Origin: OFTM10 sp964196195
Lineage (GTDB): Bacteria; Actinomycetota; Acidimicrobiia; Acidimicrobiales; Aldehydirespiratoraceae
DNA: 28,435 nucleotides
Direction of reading: 5' to 3'
Assembly: GCA_964196195.1 (NCBI GenBank)
Contig: CAXMSE010000089.1
Span: 1 to 28,435, forward strand
A model generated the notes under the pieces. It saw only the letters and a list, made by a program, of their open reading frames with translations, was not told where the DNA came from and did no database searches. Position numbers and translations under genes: made by a program. This document shows, in pieces, positions 7,214 to 15,285 of this stretch (position 1 is the stretch's first letter; every line of letters starts with the position of its first letter).

Positions 7214-7819
7214 ATGCGGCTCCCCTGCACACTGGTGGCCGTGTCCCGCTTCCTTGCACCCGCACTCACGATCTTGTTGGTTGCCTCTTCCTGCGGCAGC
7301 CAATCGGAGCTCTCGACCATCTCCGATCCCGCGCCCGCCACTGTCGACGCTGCCGTTCCCGCCACGGTTCCCGACCAGCCCACACTCACTCCCAACGCCA
7401 CCGTCGAGCGGGTAGTCGACGGCGACACGATCGTCGCCGACATCGATGGTCGCAGTGAACGCGTCCGCCTGCTCGGTATCGACACGCCGGAGTCGGTTGC
7501 CCAGACCCGCCCCGACCAGTGCTTCGGGGCCGAGGCAAGCGACTACCTGAAGTTCCTACTGCCGGAGGGCACAGCGATCACCCTCATTCGCGACACCGAA
7601 GCTCGTGATCAATACGACCGATTACTGGCCTACGTGGTTCGCAGCGACGACCAGCTCTTCGTCAACCTCGACCTTCTCGAGCGGGGCTATGCAGGAGTGC
7701 TGATCTACCCACCCAACGACCACTACGCCGACCTCTTCACCAGGGCCGAAAGCACCGCGGCCAGTGCCGATGTAGGGCTCTGGGGCGTCTGTGGTGGGCC
7801 CGACGTGCCCCTGGAGTAA
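7214..7819 (+). CDS. Thermonuclease (SNase-like) family lipoprotein
   Basis: The N-terminus has a hydrophobic segment ending in LLVASSCG, a lipobox, so the mature protein is probably membrane-anchored outside the cytoplasm. An Ala/Pro/Thr-rich linker of about 35 residues precedes an SNase domain. VVDGDTI supplies the first catalytic Asp, VRLLGIDTPE supplies the Arg and the Asp-Thr-x-Glu, and DQYDRLLAYV supplies the second Arg. These match the staphylococcal nuclease calcium and catalytic residues. The ATG at 7214 gives 201 residues. A GTG at 7241 would give a shorter, more standard signal peptide (MSRFLAPALTILLVASSC) and may be the true start. Extracellular DNA or RNA degradation is the family role. 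Confidence 0.88.
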   Translation: MRLPCTLVAVSRFLAPALTILLVASSCGSQSELSTISDPAPATVDAAVPATVPDQPTLTPNATVERVVDGDTIVADIDGRSERVRLLGIDTPESVAQTRPDQCFGAEASDYLKFLLPEGTAITLIRDTEARDQYDRLLAYVVRSDDQLFVNLDLLERGYAGVLIYPPNDHYADLFTRAESTAASADVGLWGVCGGPDVPLE

Positions 7820-7841
7820 CCGCATCTCAACACCGCGGGGC

Positions 7842-7847
7842 TACCGT
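7842..7847 (+). promoter_or_regulatory. Leaderless-type -10 (TACCGT) of the YdjC-like gene
   Basis: TACCGT is 4 nt before the GTG at 7852 and 7 nt before the in-frame GTG at 7855. The spacing favours 7855. Confidence 0.45.
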
Positions 7848-7854
7848 CTTCGTG

Positions 7855-8700
7855 GTGGAATCGCTCGCCGAAGCCCTCGGATACGAATCCGACCAACGGA
7901 TCCTCATCCTCAGCGCCGACCTGCTCGGGTCCACCCACGCCGCCACGGCCGCGGGGATCACGGCGATGCGTGAAGGCTGTGCCACCACTGCCACCCTCAT
8001 GATGCCTGGCGTGTGGGCGCGCCACGCTGTCGATCGCGTCACCCACGGCGCCACCGAACGCGACGACATCGGCATACATCTCACTCTCAACGCCGAGCTC
8101 GACTGCTTCCGCTGGGGACCCCTCACCCAGGCACCCAGCCTGCTCGATGGTGATGGTGGATTTCCCCGGACCATCAGCGACCTCTGGGATCACGCCGACC
8201 TCGATGAAGCCCGCCGCGAATGCCGCGCCCAGCTCGAGCGGGCCCAGCTGTGGGGTGTCGACATAACCCACCTCACCACCCACCTCAATGCCCTCCAGCA
8301 GAGGCCGGAGTTCTTCGATGTGCTGCTCGATCTCGCGTGCGAGTTCGATCTGCCGATCCGATTGGAGGGCGACGCCGCTGAGTCTTCAGCCGGTTTCCCT
8401 TTCCGACGCCTGGCCGCCGACGAAGGTGTGATGAGCCCCGACCACCACCAGCTTGTACGGGGAGGTGCTCGCCGTCATCTGGATCACGTTCTGGCCGATC
8501 TCCCGGCGGGAGTCACCGAAGTGGCCTTCGAACCGGCCCTCGCCGCCGAGGAGCTCCGGGCGATCGACCCCTCGGCCACCGGTCGGATCGATGATCTCGC
8601 AGTGCTCACCGATCGCTCCCTCGAGCACCGACTCGACAAGCTCGGTGTCAAACGGATCGGCTATCGCGCCGTCCGCGATCTCCAGCGTTCGCGCCGCTGA
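7855..8700 (+). CDS. YdjC/ChbG-like carbohydrate deacetylase family protein (divergent)
   Basis: The protein of about 281 residues has the fold signature of YdjC proteins: strand-Asp start (ILILSADLLGS), AGITAMREGCATTATLMM, DDIGIHLTLNAEL, and a later TTHLNALQQRPEFF followed by FDLPIRLEG. YdjC enzymes remove N-acetyl groups from chito-oligosaccharides or related sugars using an Asp and His residues bound to a metal. Here the usual ADDFG is ADLLG and the usual HxDSHxHxH is HLTTHLNAL, so one acidic residue and one or two histidines are missing. It may have altered chemistry or be inactive. GTG 7852 is an alternative start, one codon earlier. Confidence 0.75.
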   Translation: MESLAEALGYESDQRILILSADLLGSTHAATAAGITAMREGCATTATLMMPGVWARHAVDRVTHGATERDDIGIHLTLNAELDCFRWGPLTQAPSLLDGDGGFPRTISDLWDHADLDEARRECRAQLERAQLWGVDITHLTTHLNALQQRPEFFDVLLDLACEFDLPIRLEGDAAESSAGFPFRRLAADEGVMSPDHHQLVRGGARRHLDHVLADLPAGVTEVAFEPALAAEELRAIDPSATGRIDDLAVLTDRSLEHRLDKLGVKRIGYRAVRDLQRSRR

Positions 8701-8720
8701 TCGTCAGTCGTTCGTCAGCG
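8695..8720. terminator. Weak convergent hairpin after the YdjC-like gene
   Basis: CGCTGA (8695-8700, including the TGA stop) can pair with TCAGCG (8715-8720) across a 14-nt loop. It is a weak 6-bp stem between convergent genes that end 3 nt apart. Confidence 0.25.
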
Positions 8721-9078
8721 CGCCGAGTACACCCAAGGCGGCGCCACGCGTCTCCCGCAGGTCCATCAGCCACAGGGCGTGATTGCCCTCGACCTTGAGG
8801 GCGCCGCTCATGAAGATCACCTCGGGGCTCTGTTCGCCGGAGATCACTGAAAGGGCAGTGTCGTAGGAACAGCTGAGGGTGACGTCCGGATCTGCTGCCT
8901 TGCCCTGTTCGAGCGAGGCGATCACTCCATCGACGACTTCTGCGTGGAAGGTCAGCTTGTCGTCGGGACCGCCACTGATCACATATTGCACCGATGCTGA
9001 AATGCCCGGAACCGGTTGGAGCTCAGCCAAACGGCCACCGGCCGCCTCGAACCACTCAGGCGAGAGGAAGACGCTCAC
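8704..9078 (-). CDS. SCP2 sterol-transfer-domain protein
   Basis: This 124-residue, single-domain protein has the SCP2 pattern: a hydrophobic N-terminal helix (FLSPEWFEAAGGRLAEL), DVTLSCSYDTALSVISGEQSPEVIFMSGALKVEG, then a final helix. Members bind lipids or acyl chains in a hydrophobic tunnel; the E. coli relative UbiJ supports quinone synthesis. The GTG start (9078) overlaps the Mca stop as GTGA, so it is translationally coupled to mca. A longer frame exists upstream inside mca but is not credible. Its ligand is unknown. Confidence 0.8.
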   Translation of the reverse strand: MSVFLSPEWFEAAGGRLAELQPVPGISASVQYVISGGPDDKLTFHAEVVDGVIASLEQGKAADPDVTLSCSYDTALSVISGEQSPEVIFMSGALKVEGNHALWLMDLRETRGAALGVLGALTND

Positions 9079-9950
9079 GGATGCACTGGTTGGGGATGGC
9101 GGATGCCGGCGAACAGGTCGGTCCCGGGATCGTCGACCGCCTCGGGGCCTCGAGCCAGGCAATAGTCGTCGAGCGGATAGAGGCCTTCTTCGATCTCTGG
9201 TGGCAGCCCAAACCAGAAGGAGGATTCCGGATCGATCTGGGTGGCATGAGCGAGGAGTCCCTCACGCCGCGCGTGGGTGAATCCCTCGATCGACACCCGT
9301 GTGGTGATCCTGGCATCGACGTCTGGGCGCGAGAACCACTTCTCGTCGTAGGGAGACTCGAGGCCAAGCTCAAGAAAGGCCTCATGGCGGGCACTGATAC
9401 GCGCCCGGGACCAGGCCGAGTAGTAGGTCTTCGTGACCGACCACGCTTCGCCGAGTTCGGGTCGATAGGTCGCGTCGGCTGCCCGTTCTACTGCGGGATG
9501 GGTGATCTCGTAGACGCGGAGATGATCGGGGTGACGATAACTGCCCTGCTCGTCGGGATAGGTGACGACCACCTGGGGGCGTTCGAGTCGGAGTAGTGCC
9601 ACCAGCCGATCGACGGCCTCGTCGAGGGGGGCCGCTGCGAAGCAGTCGGGGTGGAAGTTCGACTCGCTGTCGGGCATGCCCGAGTCGCGGTAGCCCAGCA
9701 TGTGGATCTGCTGATATCCAATCGCGTCGGCGGCGCGCCCGAGTTCGGCTCTGCGCACCGTGGCCATGTTGTCGCGCACCTCGGGCCGGTCCATCGCCGG
9801 GTTGAGGATGTCGCCCTCCTCGCCACCGGTACAACACACGAGCACCGTACGGATGCCCTCAGCGTTGTAGCGCGCAATAGTGCCCGCCCCCTTGGACGCT
9901 TCGTCGTCGGGGTGGGCGTGCACAGTGAGAATGCAGAGCTGCTCAGACAT
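9075..9950 (-). CDS. mca: Mycothiol S-conjugate amidase
   Basis: This is a 291-residue LmbE/PIG-L metallohydrolase. The zinc motif AHPDDE is at residues 12-17, RHPDH supplies the third ligand region, and CTGGEEGDILNPAMDRPEV is typical of mycothiol enzymes. The late segments HATQIDPESSFWFG and DLFAGI match Mca better than MshB. Mca cleaves mycothiol S-conjugates to a mercapturic acid plus GlcN-Ins, detoxifying electrophiles and antibiotics, so the cell should make mycothiol. The ATG at 9950 follows a TATCGT hexamer by 8 nt. The downstream SCP2 gene is coupled. Confidence 0.9.
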   Translation of the reverse strand: MSEQLCILTVHAHPDDEASKGAGTIARYNAEGIRTVLVCCTGGEEGDILNPAMDRPEVRDNMATVRRAELGRAADAIGYQQIHMLGYRDSGMPDSESNFHPDCFAAAPLDEAVDRLVALLRLERPQVVVTYPDEQGSYRHPDHLRVYEITHPAVERAADATYRPELGEAWSVTKTYYSAWSRARISARHEAFLELGLESPYDEKWFSRPDVDARITTRVSIEGFTHARREGLLAHATQIDPESSFWFGLPPEIEEGLYPLDDYCLARGPEAVDDPGTDLFAGIRHPQPVHP

Positions 9951-9985
9951 CGGCGACGACGATACCCGAGCCGAGGCCAACACAG

Positions 9986-11038
9986 TCAGGGACCCAACAC
10001 AACATCGGGAAAGGCGGCCACCACCGCGAACCAGAGCGAAGTGCGGCTCGCCAGCACGTCTCCGTCGAGAGTTTCGACTCGTCCTCCCGTGCCGTCGGTG
10101 ATCACCCTCACGGTGAAACCTCCGATATCGGCCTCCCGGTCGCCGGCCGGCTCGACCGGCCAGGCCCAGTTCTGGCCCCCGTTCTCCACCATGATCACCG
10201 AGGTCCCGGGGCTGAGCCTCGTGTCGTCGAGCACTTCCCCAGTCACCGGGAACGGCGTTCTCCCGAGGTCTACCTGGTCGGCGTAATCCCCGAACAAGGT
10301 CCGCGAGTAGTCGCGGCCCGCAGGTCGGACAAGCACGCTGGTGTCGGGATGGCGCTCGACCCACTGCCCCCAGCGGGCCATCTCCGCGGCGAGCGGCGTG
10401 AGCGCTTCGTCGGTGAGAGGGCCGACAATCCCTCGACCTGCTACCTGCCACCAGTAGGACCCCGTCTCGCGGTCGATCATCACGAGATCGTTCTCGTAGA
10501 GGGCGCTCGTATTGGAGAAGGTGAGGGTGGTGTCGCCGAGGACCCTGTCGTAGACGACCCCACTGCCACACAGGGGGCAGTAGCTGATCAGAACGGGCCG
10601 ACCCCTGAGCTCGTCGTTGACGATCTCGTGGAGGTCGAGAATGCGTACCGGGTATGCCCACGCATCCCCGCCGTCGTCGATATAACCGAGAACTATGTCG
10701 TCGGGGGTGAGCCACACCGCTTGTGAAGCGCCCTCGTAGTCGGGGTTGTCGATGGGCTGGATCGCGTCGAGGAGTCGGGCGATGAGTTCGGGGGGAGCCT
10801 CGCTCAGAGGTACGGAACCGCCGTCGAAGGTGTCGAAGTGGATGTCTTCGAGCGGTACGGAGTGGGCAAGCCCGGTGTTGGCTAACGACTCGTCGTCTCG
10901 TGGGGTGGCGTCCACGGCTCCGTCGGAAACGTCGGCGTCGGGCTCCGGCGTTCCGGTCTGGTCCGAGGGCGCCGAATCAGAGCCGCATGCCGTCGCCACC
11001 AGAGCGAGCGCAACGACGATGAGGGAGAATCGAGCCAC
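9986..11038 (-). CDS. DUF3179 domain lipoprotein
   Basis: The 350-residue precursor starts MARFSLIVVALALVATACGS, a signal peptide with a lipobox-like VATAC, so it is probably an anchored extracytoplasmic protein. After a short acidic linker comes the DUF3179 domain: VWLTPDDIVLGYIDDGGDAWAYP, HEIVNDELRGRPVLISYCPLCGSG (with a CxxC pair) and EVLDDTRLSPGTSVIMVENGGQNWAWP. The biochemical role of the family is unknown; the CxxC may be redox-active or bind metal. It lies 36 nt behind the PhoU-TrkA_C gene. Its GTG start lies in a strong hairpin. Confidence 0.85.
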   Translation of the reverse strand: MARFSLIVVALALVATACGSDSAPSDQTGTPEPDADVSDGAVDATPRDDESLANTGLAHSVPLEDIHFDTFDGGSVPLSEAPPELIARLLDAIQPIDNPDYEGASQAVWLTPDDIVLGYIDDGGDAWAYPVRILDLHEIVNDELRGRPVLISYCPLCGSGVVYDRVLGDTTLTFSNTSALYENDLVMIDRETGSYWWQVAGRGIVGPLTDEALTPLAAEMARWGQWVERHPDTSVLVRPAGRDYSRTLFGDYADQVDLGRTPFPVTGEVLDDTRLSPGTSVIMVENGGQNWAWPVEPAGDREADIGGFTVRVITDGTGGRVETLDGDVLASRTSLWFAVVAAFPDVVLGP

Positions 11039-11061
11039 GGGCCGGAAACCCGGCGCGGCTC
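11032..11061 (-). promoter_or_regulatory. Hairpin covering the start of the DUF3179 gene
   Basis: GAGCC (11032-11036) can pair with GGCTC (11057-11061), and an inner GCCGG (11041-11045) with CCGGC (11050-11054) across an AAAC loop. On the minus-strand RNA the start codon (11038-11036) lies partly in the outer stem. It could terminate after the PhoU-TrkA_C gene or restrict translation of the DUF3179 gene. Confidence 0.5.
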
Positions 11062-11074
11062 AGAGCGCTTCCCG

Positions 11075-12307
11075 TCAGCCGACCCGCGCCACCGGCTCGA
11101 GTTCCATCTCGCCGTCGCCGTCGGGGTCGACGAGGCGCCACCCACACCTGAGCGCGAGCAGCTCCCGGCCTTCGTCGGGACCACTCGCGATGAGTTCGTC
11201 GTTGGCCAGAACGCGGGTGCGGCCGCGAGGTCGGTAGAGGTACTGGCCGCCGCGGCGGATGGCGAGCACGGTGAAGCCGGGCTCGATCGCGAGCTGGAGG
11301 TCGGCCAGGGTGGCGCCGTCGGCCTGACTTTCCTGGGCAACCGGCAACCTCACCACCACATCGTCGCTGTCGCCCAACGCCAACCCCAGAATCGGGTGGA
11401 CGTCTTCGCGTTGCTCGATCAACCACACCATCGCCTGGGCTTGGTCGCCGATGTCCTCAGCCGCCTGCGAAAGGTGCAACAGGCCCCTCAGCGGTGATGG
11501 ATCAGCCTTGTCGCTCGCTGCCCTCAAAACCCAGATCTCCAACCGATCCTTCATCTCGTCGAGGCGATCCTCGAGATGGCGGACTTCGGCTGCCAGCCCG
11601 AGATCGGCAAATACCAGCGCCGAATAGGCGAGCCCCACCGCAACCTCGGAGAGGTTCTTCATCTCGATGAGCACGTCCACGGCTCGATCGAGGTCGGTGA
11701 CGAAGGGGTCGTCGGCGATCTGGGGCGGCAACCAGGGCTCCGCGGCGGCCAACTCCCTCAGGCGCCCTATTCCGTCGGGCGATCCCCGTAGGAACAACAC
11801 ATCGTCGGGAACGAGGACAAGATCTCCGGCGACATCGGTGATCCAGGTGCGCCCACGACGAACAGCCATCACCCTCATGCCGGTCTGGATGGGAAGCTCG
11901 TGAGCTGCCAACGCCCGATGGGCGAGATGACTCCCTTCCGACACCAGGACGCGATGGCTCACCTCCTCCGCCTCGGACAGATCGGCCACCAACTCGGCCG
12001 GAATACCCACCTTGTGGGTCACGATGCGTGCGATGTCGACGGCGTCGTTGGCGATGCGCTCGATGGCGCTGATTACCTGGAGCACCGAGGACATCCCTTC
12101 GGAGTCCTTGGGATTACGCACAGCCATGATGCACACCCCGCGCATGTCCTGAACAAGCTCGCTCATCTGGGCCTCCAGCGATCCCACCTCCTCGGCCATC
12201 TCGGGGTCGCCGAAGAACAGCGAGGCATACGCGAGGTCGACCATAAGCTCCGAGTTGTCCTTGGCCTCCGCCAGCATCTCTCTCAGATTTCGAGGTCTAT
12301 CGTCCAT
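11075..12307 (-). CDS. Duplicated PhoU-like / TrkA_C (RCK_C) regulatory protein
   Basis: The 410-residue soluble protein is an internal duplication. A PhoU-like helical bundle (about residues 5-85) is followed by a TrkA_C domain (about 105-190, ending VPDDVLFLRGSPDGI). A second helical bundle (about 200-295) is followed by a second TrkA_C domain (about 310-400, VLANDELIASGPDEG). TrkA_C domains bind small ligands such as c-di-AMP or ions and gate transporters. A good Shine-Dalgarno (AGGAG, complement of 12313-12317) precedes the ATG. It lies 18 nt downstream of the SLC41/MgtE-like transporter, so it is very likely that protein's regulator. A role in phosphate regulation is unlikely. Confidence 0.85.
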   Translation of the reverse strand: MDDRPRNLREMLAEAKDNSELMVDLAYASLFFGDPEMAEEVGSLEAQMSELVQDMRGVCIMAVRNPKDSEGMSSVLQVISAIERIANDAVDIARIVTHKVGIPAELVADLSEAEEVSHRVLVSEGSHLAHRALAAHELPIQTGMRVMAVRRGRTWITDVAGDLVLVPDDVLFLRGSPDGIGRLRELAAAEPWLPPQIADDPFVTDLDRAVDVLIEMKNLSEVAVGLAYSALVFADLGLAAEVRHLEDRLDEMKDRLEIWVLRAASDKADPSPLRGLLHLSQAAEDIGDQAQAMVWLIEQREDVHPILGLALGDSDDVVVRLPVAQESQADGATLADLQLAIEPGFTVLAIRRGGQYLYRPRGRTRVLANDELIASGPDEGRELLALRCGWRLVDPDGDGEMELEPVARVG

Positions 12308-12325
12308 CGGCTCTCCTGGTGTTCA

Positions 12326-13561
12326 TCATGCAACGCCCACGGCGATCAGGGCCAGAATCAGGGCGAATGCTCCAACAAAATCAAGTGATGCGGTGACCAT
12401 CGGGATGCCGAAGGTGTCGGGGTCGAGTCCGAAACGGACGGCGGCGACGGTCGAATAGAAGGCAACTGCCACCACACAGATCGTGGCCAACACACCGCCG
12501 ATCAAGGCGATCGCCACGAGATCGGCGAGGCCAGGGCTGGCGCGGTTGGTGATCACGCCTCCGATCTCGGCCACCACACCAGAAGCTATGAAGATCGGTA
12601 TCGCGAGGCTGAAGATCATCGCCACATCGCCTCCTGCCTCACCTCGGGGGACAGGGCCGGGGCGGATCAGTCCGAGGTGGATCTTGGTGGCGAGTCGGCT
12701 CGACAGGATTCCGCCCAAGGCGCCGGCCGTTCCCAGGAATCCGGGAAGGAGTATCAGTAGTACGGGGAACTCGATGAAGTCGTCGAGTCGCTTCTCGATG
12801 GTTATCCCGGCCACGAGGTCGAGCAGGCCGGCCACGGTGAGGATGGGCAGTGACTCCCGCATGATCTCGGCGAGCAGTGGGCGCCCGGCCCGAAACGTCC
12901 ACACGACACTGATCACCGCCAGCACCGTCACCACAGTCGCAATCGTGGGGGTGACACCACCGACGCCGGCTAATTCCGCGCCCCAGACGAGTGCGGGGAG
13001 GCTCACCACGTCGCCAGTAGCGGTCACCAGGGGAGCGACGACATTGTCGAGGTCCCAGCCGTAGCGGAACGAGCCGCCTGCCAACAAGAGGGTTATGCCC
13101 AACACCACGACCGAAGCAATTACCCCACCCACCGCGGACACGACAATGAAGTCGGCCACCGACATGGTGGGCGACACATTGAAGGCGATCGCCACGCCCT
13201 TGGCCATCAAGGCCAGCACCACCGCGATAACGAGGCTCAGAACCATGGCCGCAGCGGTGTTCTGGCCGACGACAGTGTCGAGTCGCGGGCTGAGCCGGAA
13301 GGCACCGGAGTGGATCGAGGTGCCGAGACGACTGCCGAGAGCGCCGAAGATATTGCCCTTCACCGCGAGGGCAGCCGGGACCAACAAGAGCAGGCCGGGC
13401 AGTTCCTCCAGCGTGCCGATGGTGGACGCGAGCGTGATGCCGGCCACGAGGCTGGCCACCACCGCCACCATCAGAGCGACGAAGCTGTCGCGGTACGCGG
13501 CCGGATCGCCCCCAACGAGAGCGCTCCCGAGGCGCGAACGACGACTACCACGGCGCTCCAC
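12326..13561 (-). CDS. MgtE/SLC41-like divalent cation transporter, duplicated membrane domain
   Basis: The protein of about 411 residues is nearly all membrane. Two MgtE integral-membrane repeats are visible. The first has PAALAVKGNIFGALGSRLGT followed by SIHSG. The second has GTAGALGGILSSRLAT followed by KIHLG. These PxxxxxxGNxxxxxxSRLxTxxH-type motifs line the Mg2+ pore. Two repeats without the N-terminal CBS region give a SLC41-type arrangement. It is cotranscribed with the PhoU-TrkA_C protein, which probably replaces the CBS sensor. I chose GTG 13561; an ATG at 13609 would overlap the start of the divergent lemA gene. The ion could be Mg2+ or another divalent cation. Confidence 0.85.
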   Translation of the reverse strand: MERRGSRRSRLGSALVGGDPAAYRDSFVALMVAVVASLVAGITLASTIGTLEELPGLLLLVPAALAVKGNIFGALGSRLGTSIHSGAFRLSPRLDTVVGQNTAAAMVLSLVIAVVLALMAKGVAIAFNVSPTMSVADFIVVSAVGGVIASVVVLGITLLLAGGSFRYGWDLDNVVAPLVTATGDVVSLPALVWGAELAGVGGVTPTIATVVTVLAVISVVWTFRAGRPLLAEIMRESLPILTVAGLLDLVAGITIEKRLDDFIEFPVLLILLPGFLGTAGALGGILSSRLATKIHLGLIRPGPVPRGEAGGDVAMIFSLAIPIFIASGVVAEIGGVITNRASPGLADLVAIALIGGVLATICVVAVAFYSTVAAVRFGLDPDTFGIPMVTASLDFVGAFALILALIAVGVA

Positions 13562-13599
13562 ATCGCTAAGTGTGGTGTGTCGCGGGCCGATTGGGTGAC

Positions 13600-14160
13600 A
13601 TGTCTCCATGGATCACCGCGCTCATCGTCGCCGCGCCGCTCCTCCTGTGGATGCTGGTGTCCTTCAATCGCTTCGTGTCTCAGCGCCAACTGATCGACAA
13701 CTCATGGTCGAATATCGAGACCGAGCTCCGCCGCCGCCATGACCTGATCCCCAACCTCGTGGAAACGGTCGAGGGATACGCCACCCACGAGAAGCGCACC
13801 CTCACCGAGGTGATCGAGGCGCGACAGGGCGCCGCATCGGCCCGCGGGGGGCCCGAAGGGCACGAGGGAGCCGAGAATCTGCTGGTCTCCGGTCTGCGCC
13901 AACTCTTCGCGGTGAGCGAGGACTATCCCGATCTGCTCGCCAGCGGTCGCTTCTTGGATCTCCAGCGAGAACTGGTTACCACCGAGGACCGTCTCCAGGC
14001 GGCGCGCCGCCTCTTCAACGGCAACGTTCGCGAGTACAACCAGCGGGTGGAGTCGGTGCCGTCGTTGCTGATCGCCCGATTGGGTGGATTCAGACGCCGG
14101 GACTATTTCGAGGTCGAGTCCGCGGTGGCATACGTGCCGAGCACGCGGAGGATTTCCTGA
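13600..14160 (+). CDS. lemA: LemA family protein
   Basis: The 186-residue protein has one N-terminal membrane helix (residues about 3-20, ITALIVAAPLLLWMLVSF) followed by the LemA core: RQLIDNSWSNIETELRRRHDLIPNLVETVEGY, then EDRLQAARRLFNGNVREYNQRVESVPS and an F/Y-rich end (RRDYFEVESA). LemA proteins are membrane-anchored helical bundles of unknown biochemical role, often near peptidase or stress genes. The ATG at 13600 starts right before the membrane helix. The gene is divergent from the cation transporter with a gap of about 38 bp and convergent with the channel-like gene. Confidence 0.88.
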   Translation: MSPWITALIVAAPLLLWMLVSFNRFVSQRQLIDNSWSNIETELRRRHDLIPNLVETVEGYATHEKRTLTEVIEARQGAASARGGPEGHEGAENLLVSGLRQLFAVSEDYPDLLASGRFLDLQRELVTTEDRLQAARRLFNGNVREYNQRVESVPSLLIARLGGFRRRDYFEVESAVAYVPSTRRIS

Positions 14161-14165
14161 CCTCG

Positions 14166-14181
14166 GAGCCCGGCGCGGCTC
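14166..14181. terminator. Hairpin between convergent lemA and channel-like genes
   Basis: GAGCC (14166-14170) and GGCTC (14177-14181) pair across a 6-nt loop, 6 nt after the lemA stop and 7 nt from the channel gene stop. The 15-mer CCCGGCGCGGCTCAG at 14169-14183 also occurs at 11049-11063. Confidence 0.4.
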
Positions 14182-14187
14182 AGCTGG

Positions 14188-15246
14188 TCAGCCCCGCCCG
14201 AAGATCCGGGGCCGGCGATAGGCGACCGTTCGGTCTGACACCCACGCCGCCTCAGGTGCATCCACGAACGTTGCGAGGGTGAGCAAGACCTTGTCGTAGT
14301 TGACTCGCCAGCCCGCGAAGTCGCGCCATGCCTGGTCGCGATCGGCCTTCACCGCCACACCTTCGGCGTCCAATCGGTCGTAGACCGCGTCGAATTCCTC
14401 TCTCGTGATGGAGATCGGGTCGCTCGGCTGGGGGTCGCTCGGATGCTCGAATCCGAAGAAGTCGGCGATCTGGCGAAGGGCAAGGGTGCCGCTACGAATC
14501 ATCAGCATCGCTCGGGGAGCGCGAGCCACGTCGAGGGTTGAGCTGAACAGGGAGGCCGAGTCGAGGGCCAGTCCCGCACTCGTGATCCAGGAGCGGGTCG
14601 GCACGGGCGAGCGGAAGAAGACCAGCATGGGAAACGAGGTGTGGGTCTCCTCCACCTCCACGAACCAATCCTCCCACTCGGCCCACATCTCTGTTATCTG
14701 GTCGAGGCCGTCGATTCGACTGTTGCGGATGATCAGGGTGGCGGGACTCGCAACTCCCGTCTCGTCGGTTGCGCGCAGGTGGAGTTTTGCCACCGCGATC
14801 TCGCGCCTCGAGAAGGCTCCATAGATGGTGGGGAGAAAGCTGATGAGCAGGGCGACCAGGCCAAGCCCCACGAGGCCTTCGAGCACGGAGAGGATGAGCG
14901 TGGGCAGGTCGTCGGTGGTGCGAAAGCCCAGGGTGGTGAGCGAAGAGCCAGACAGCACCAGCGCATCTCGGTAGGGCTCGACGCCGAGGGCCCAGAACAT
15001 GGCGCTGCATCCCATCCCGACGCCGAAGCTCCACACCAGAGGCATCGTGATGAGTGCGATCGGGGCGAACCGGGCCTTCGATGCCTCACTCCCCCGGTGG
15101 AACAACCATCGGAAGCTGCCGAACACCACCCGCACGATCGCAACCTGCTCGCCGCGGGGCACCACCACGGTGCGCACCGCGGAACCGAGGGTGGCGAGGG
15201 CTACAGCCGCTCCGGCCATTCCGATGAGAATTCTGAGGATGGTCAT
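14188..15246 (-). CDS. Ion-channel-like (two-TM potassium channel fold) membrane protein
   Basis: The 352-residue protein has an N-terminal helix (about residues 1-28), a second helix (IALITMPLVWSFGVGMGCSAMFWAL), a pore-like segment (ALVLSGSSLTTLGFRTTDDLP) and a third helix (LSVLEGLVGLGLVALLISFLPTIYGAF). This matches a TM-pore-TM potassium channel unit. The filter reads TTLGFR instead of TxGYG/TxGFG, lacking the last Gly, so selectivity is doubtful. A cytoplasmic region of about 200 residues follows, without a recognisable RCK motif. It lies 39 nt behind the anti-sigma-like gene on the same strand, so it may be in that operon. Confidence 0.75.
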   Translation of the reverse strand: MTILRILIGMAGAAVALATLGSAVRTVVVPRGEQVAIVRVVFGSFRWLFHRGSEASKARFAPIALITMPLVWSFGVGMGCSAMFWALGVEPYRDALVLSGSSLTTLGFRTTDDLPTLILSVLEGLVGLGLVALLISFLPTIYGAFSRREIAVAKLHLRATDETGVASPATLIIRNSRIDGLDQITEMWAEWEDWFVEVEETHTSFPMLVFFRSPVPTRSWITSAGLALDSASLFSSTLDVARAPRAMLMIRSGTLALRQIADFFGFEHPSDPQPSDPISITREEFDAVYDRLDAEGVAVKADRDQAWRDFAGWRVNYDKVLLTLATFVDAPEAAWVSDRTVAYRRPRIFGRG

Positions 15247-15285
15247 GACGGGGCACAGTTTCGCGCACCGCGTCGATGAAGGTGG

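Noticed and set aside
9951..10715. Upstream extension of the Mca frame to 546 residues
   Set aside because: The extension is antisense-like, overlaps the DUF3179 gene in another frame and is Arg-rich. Family length and the ATG at 9950 fit Mca.
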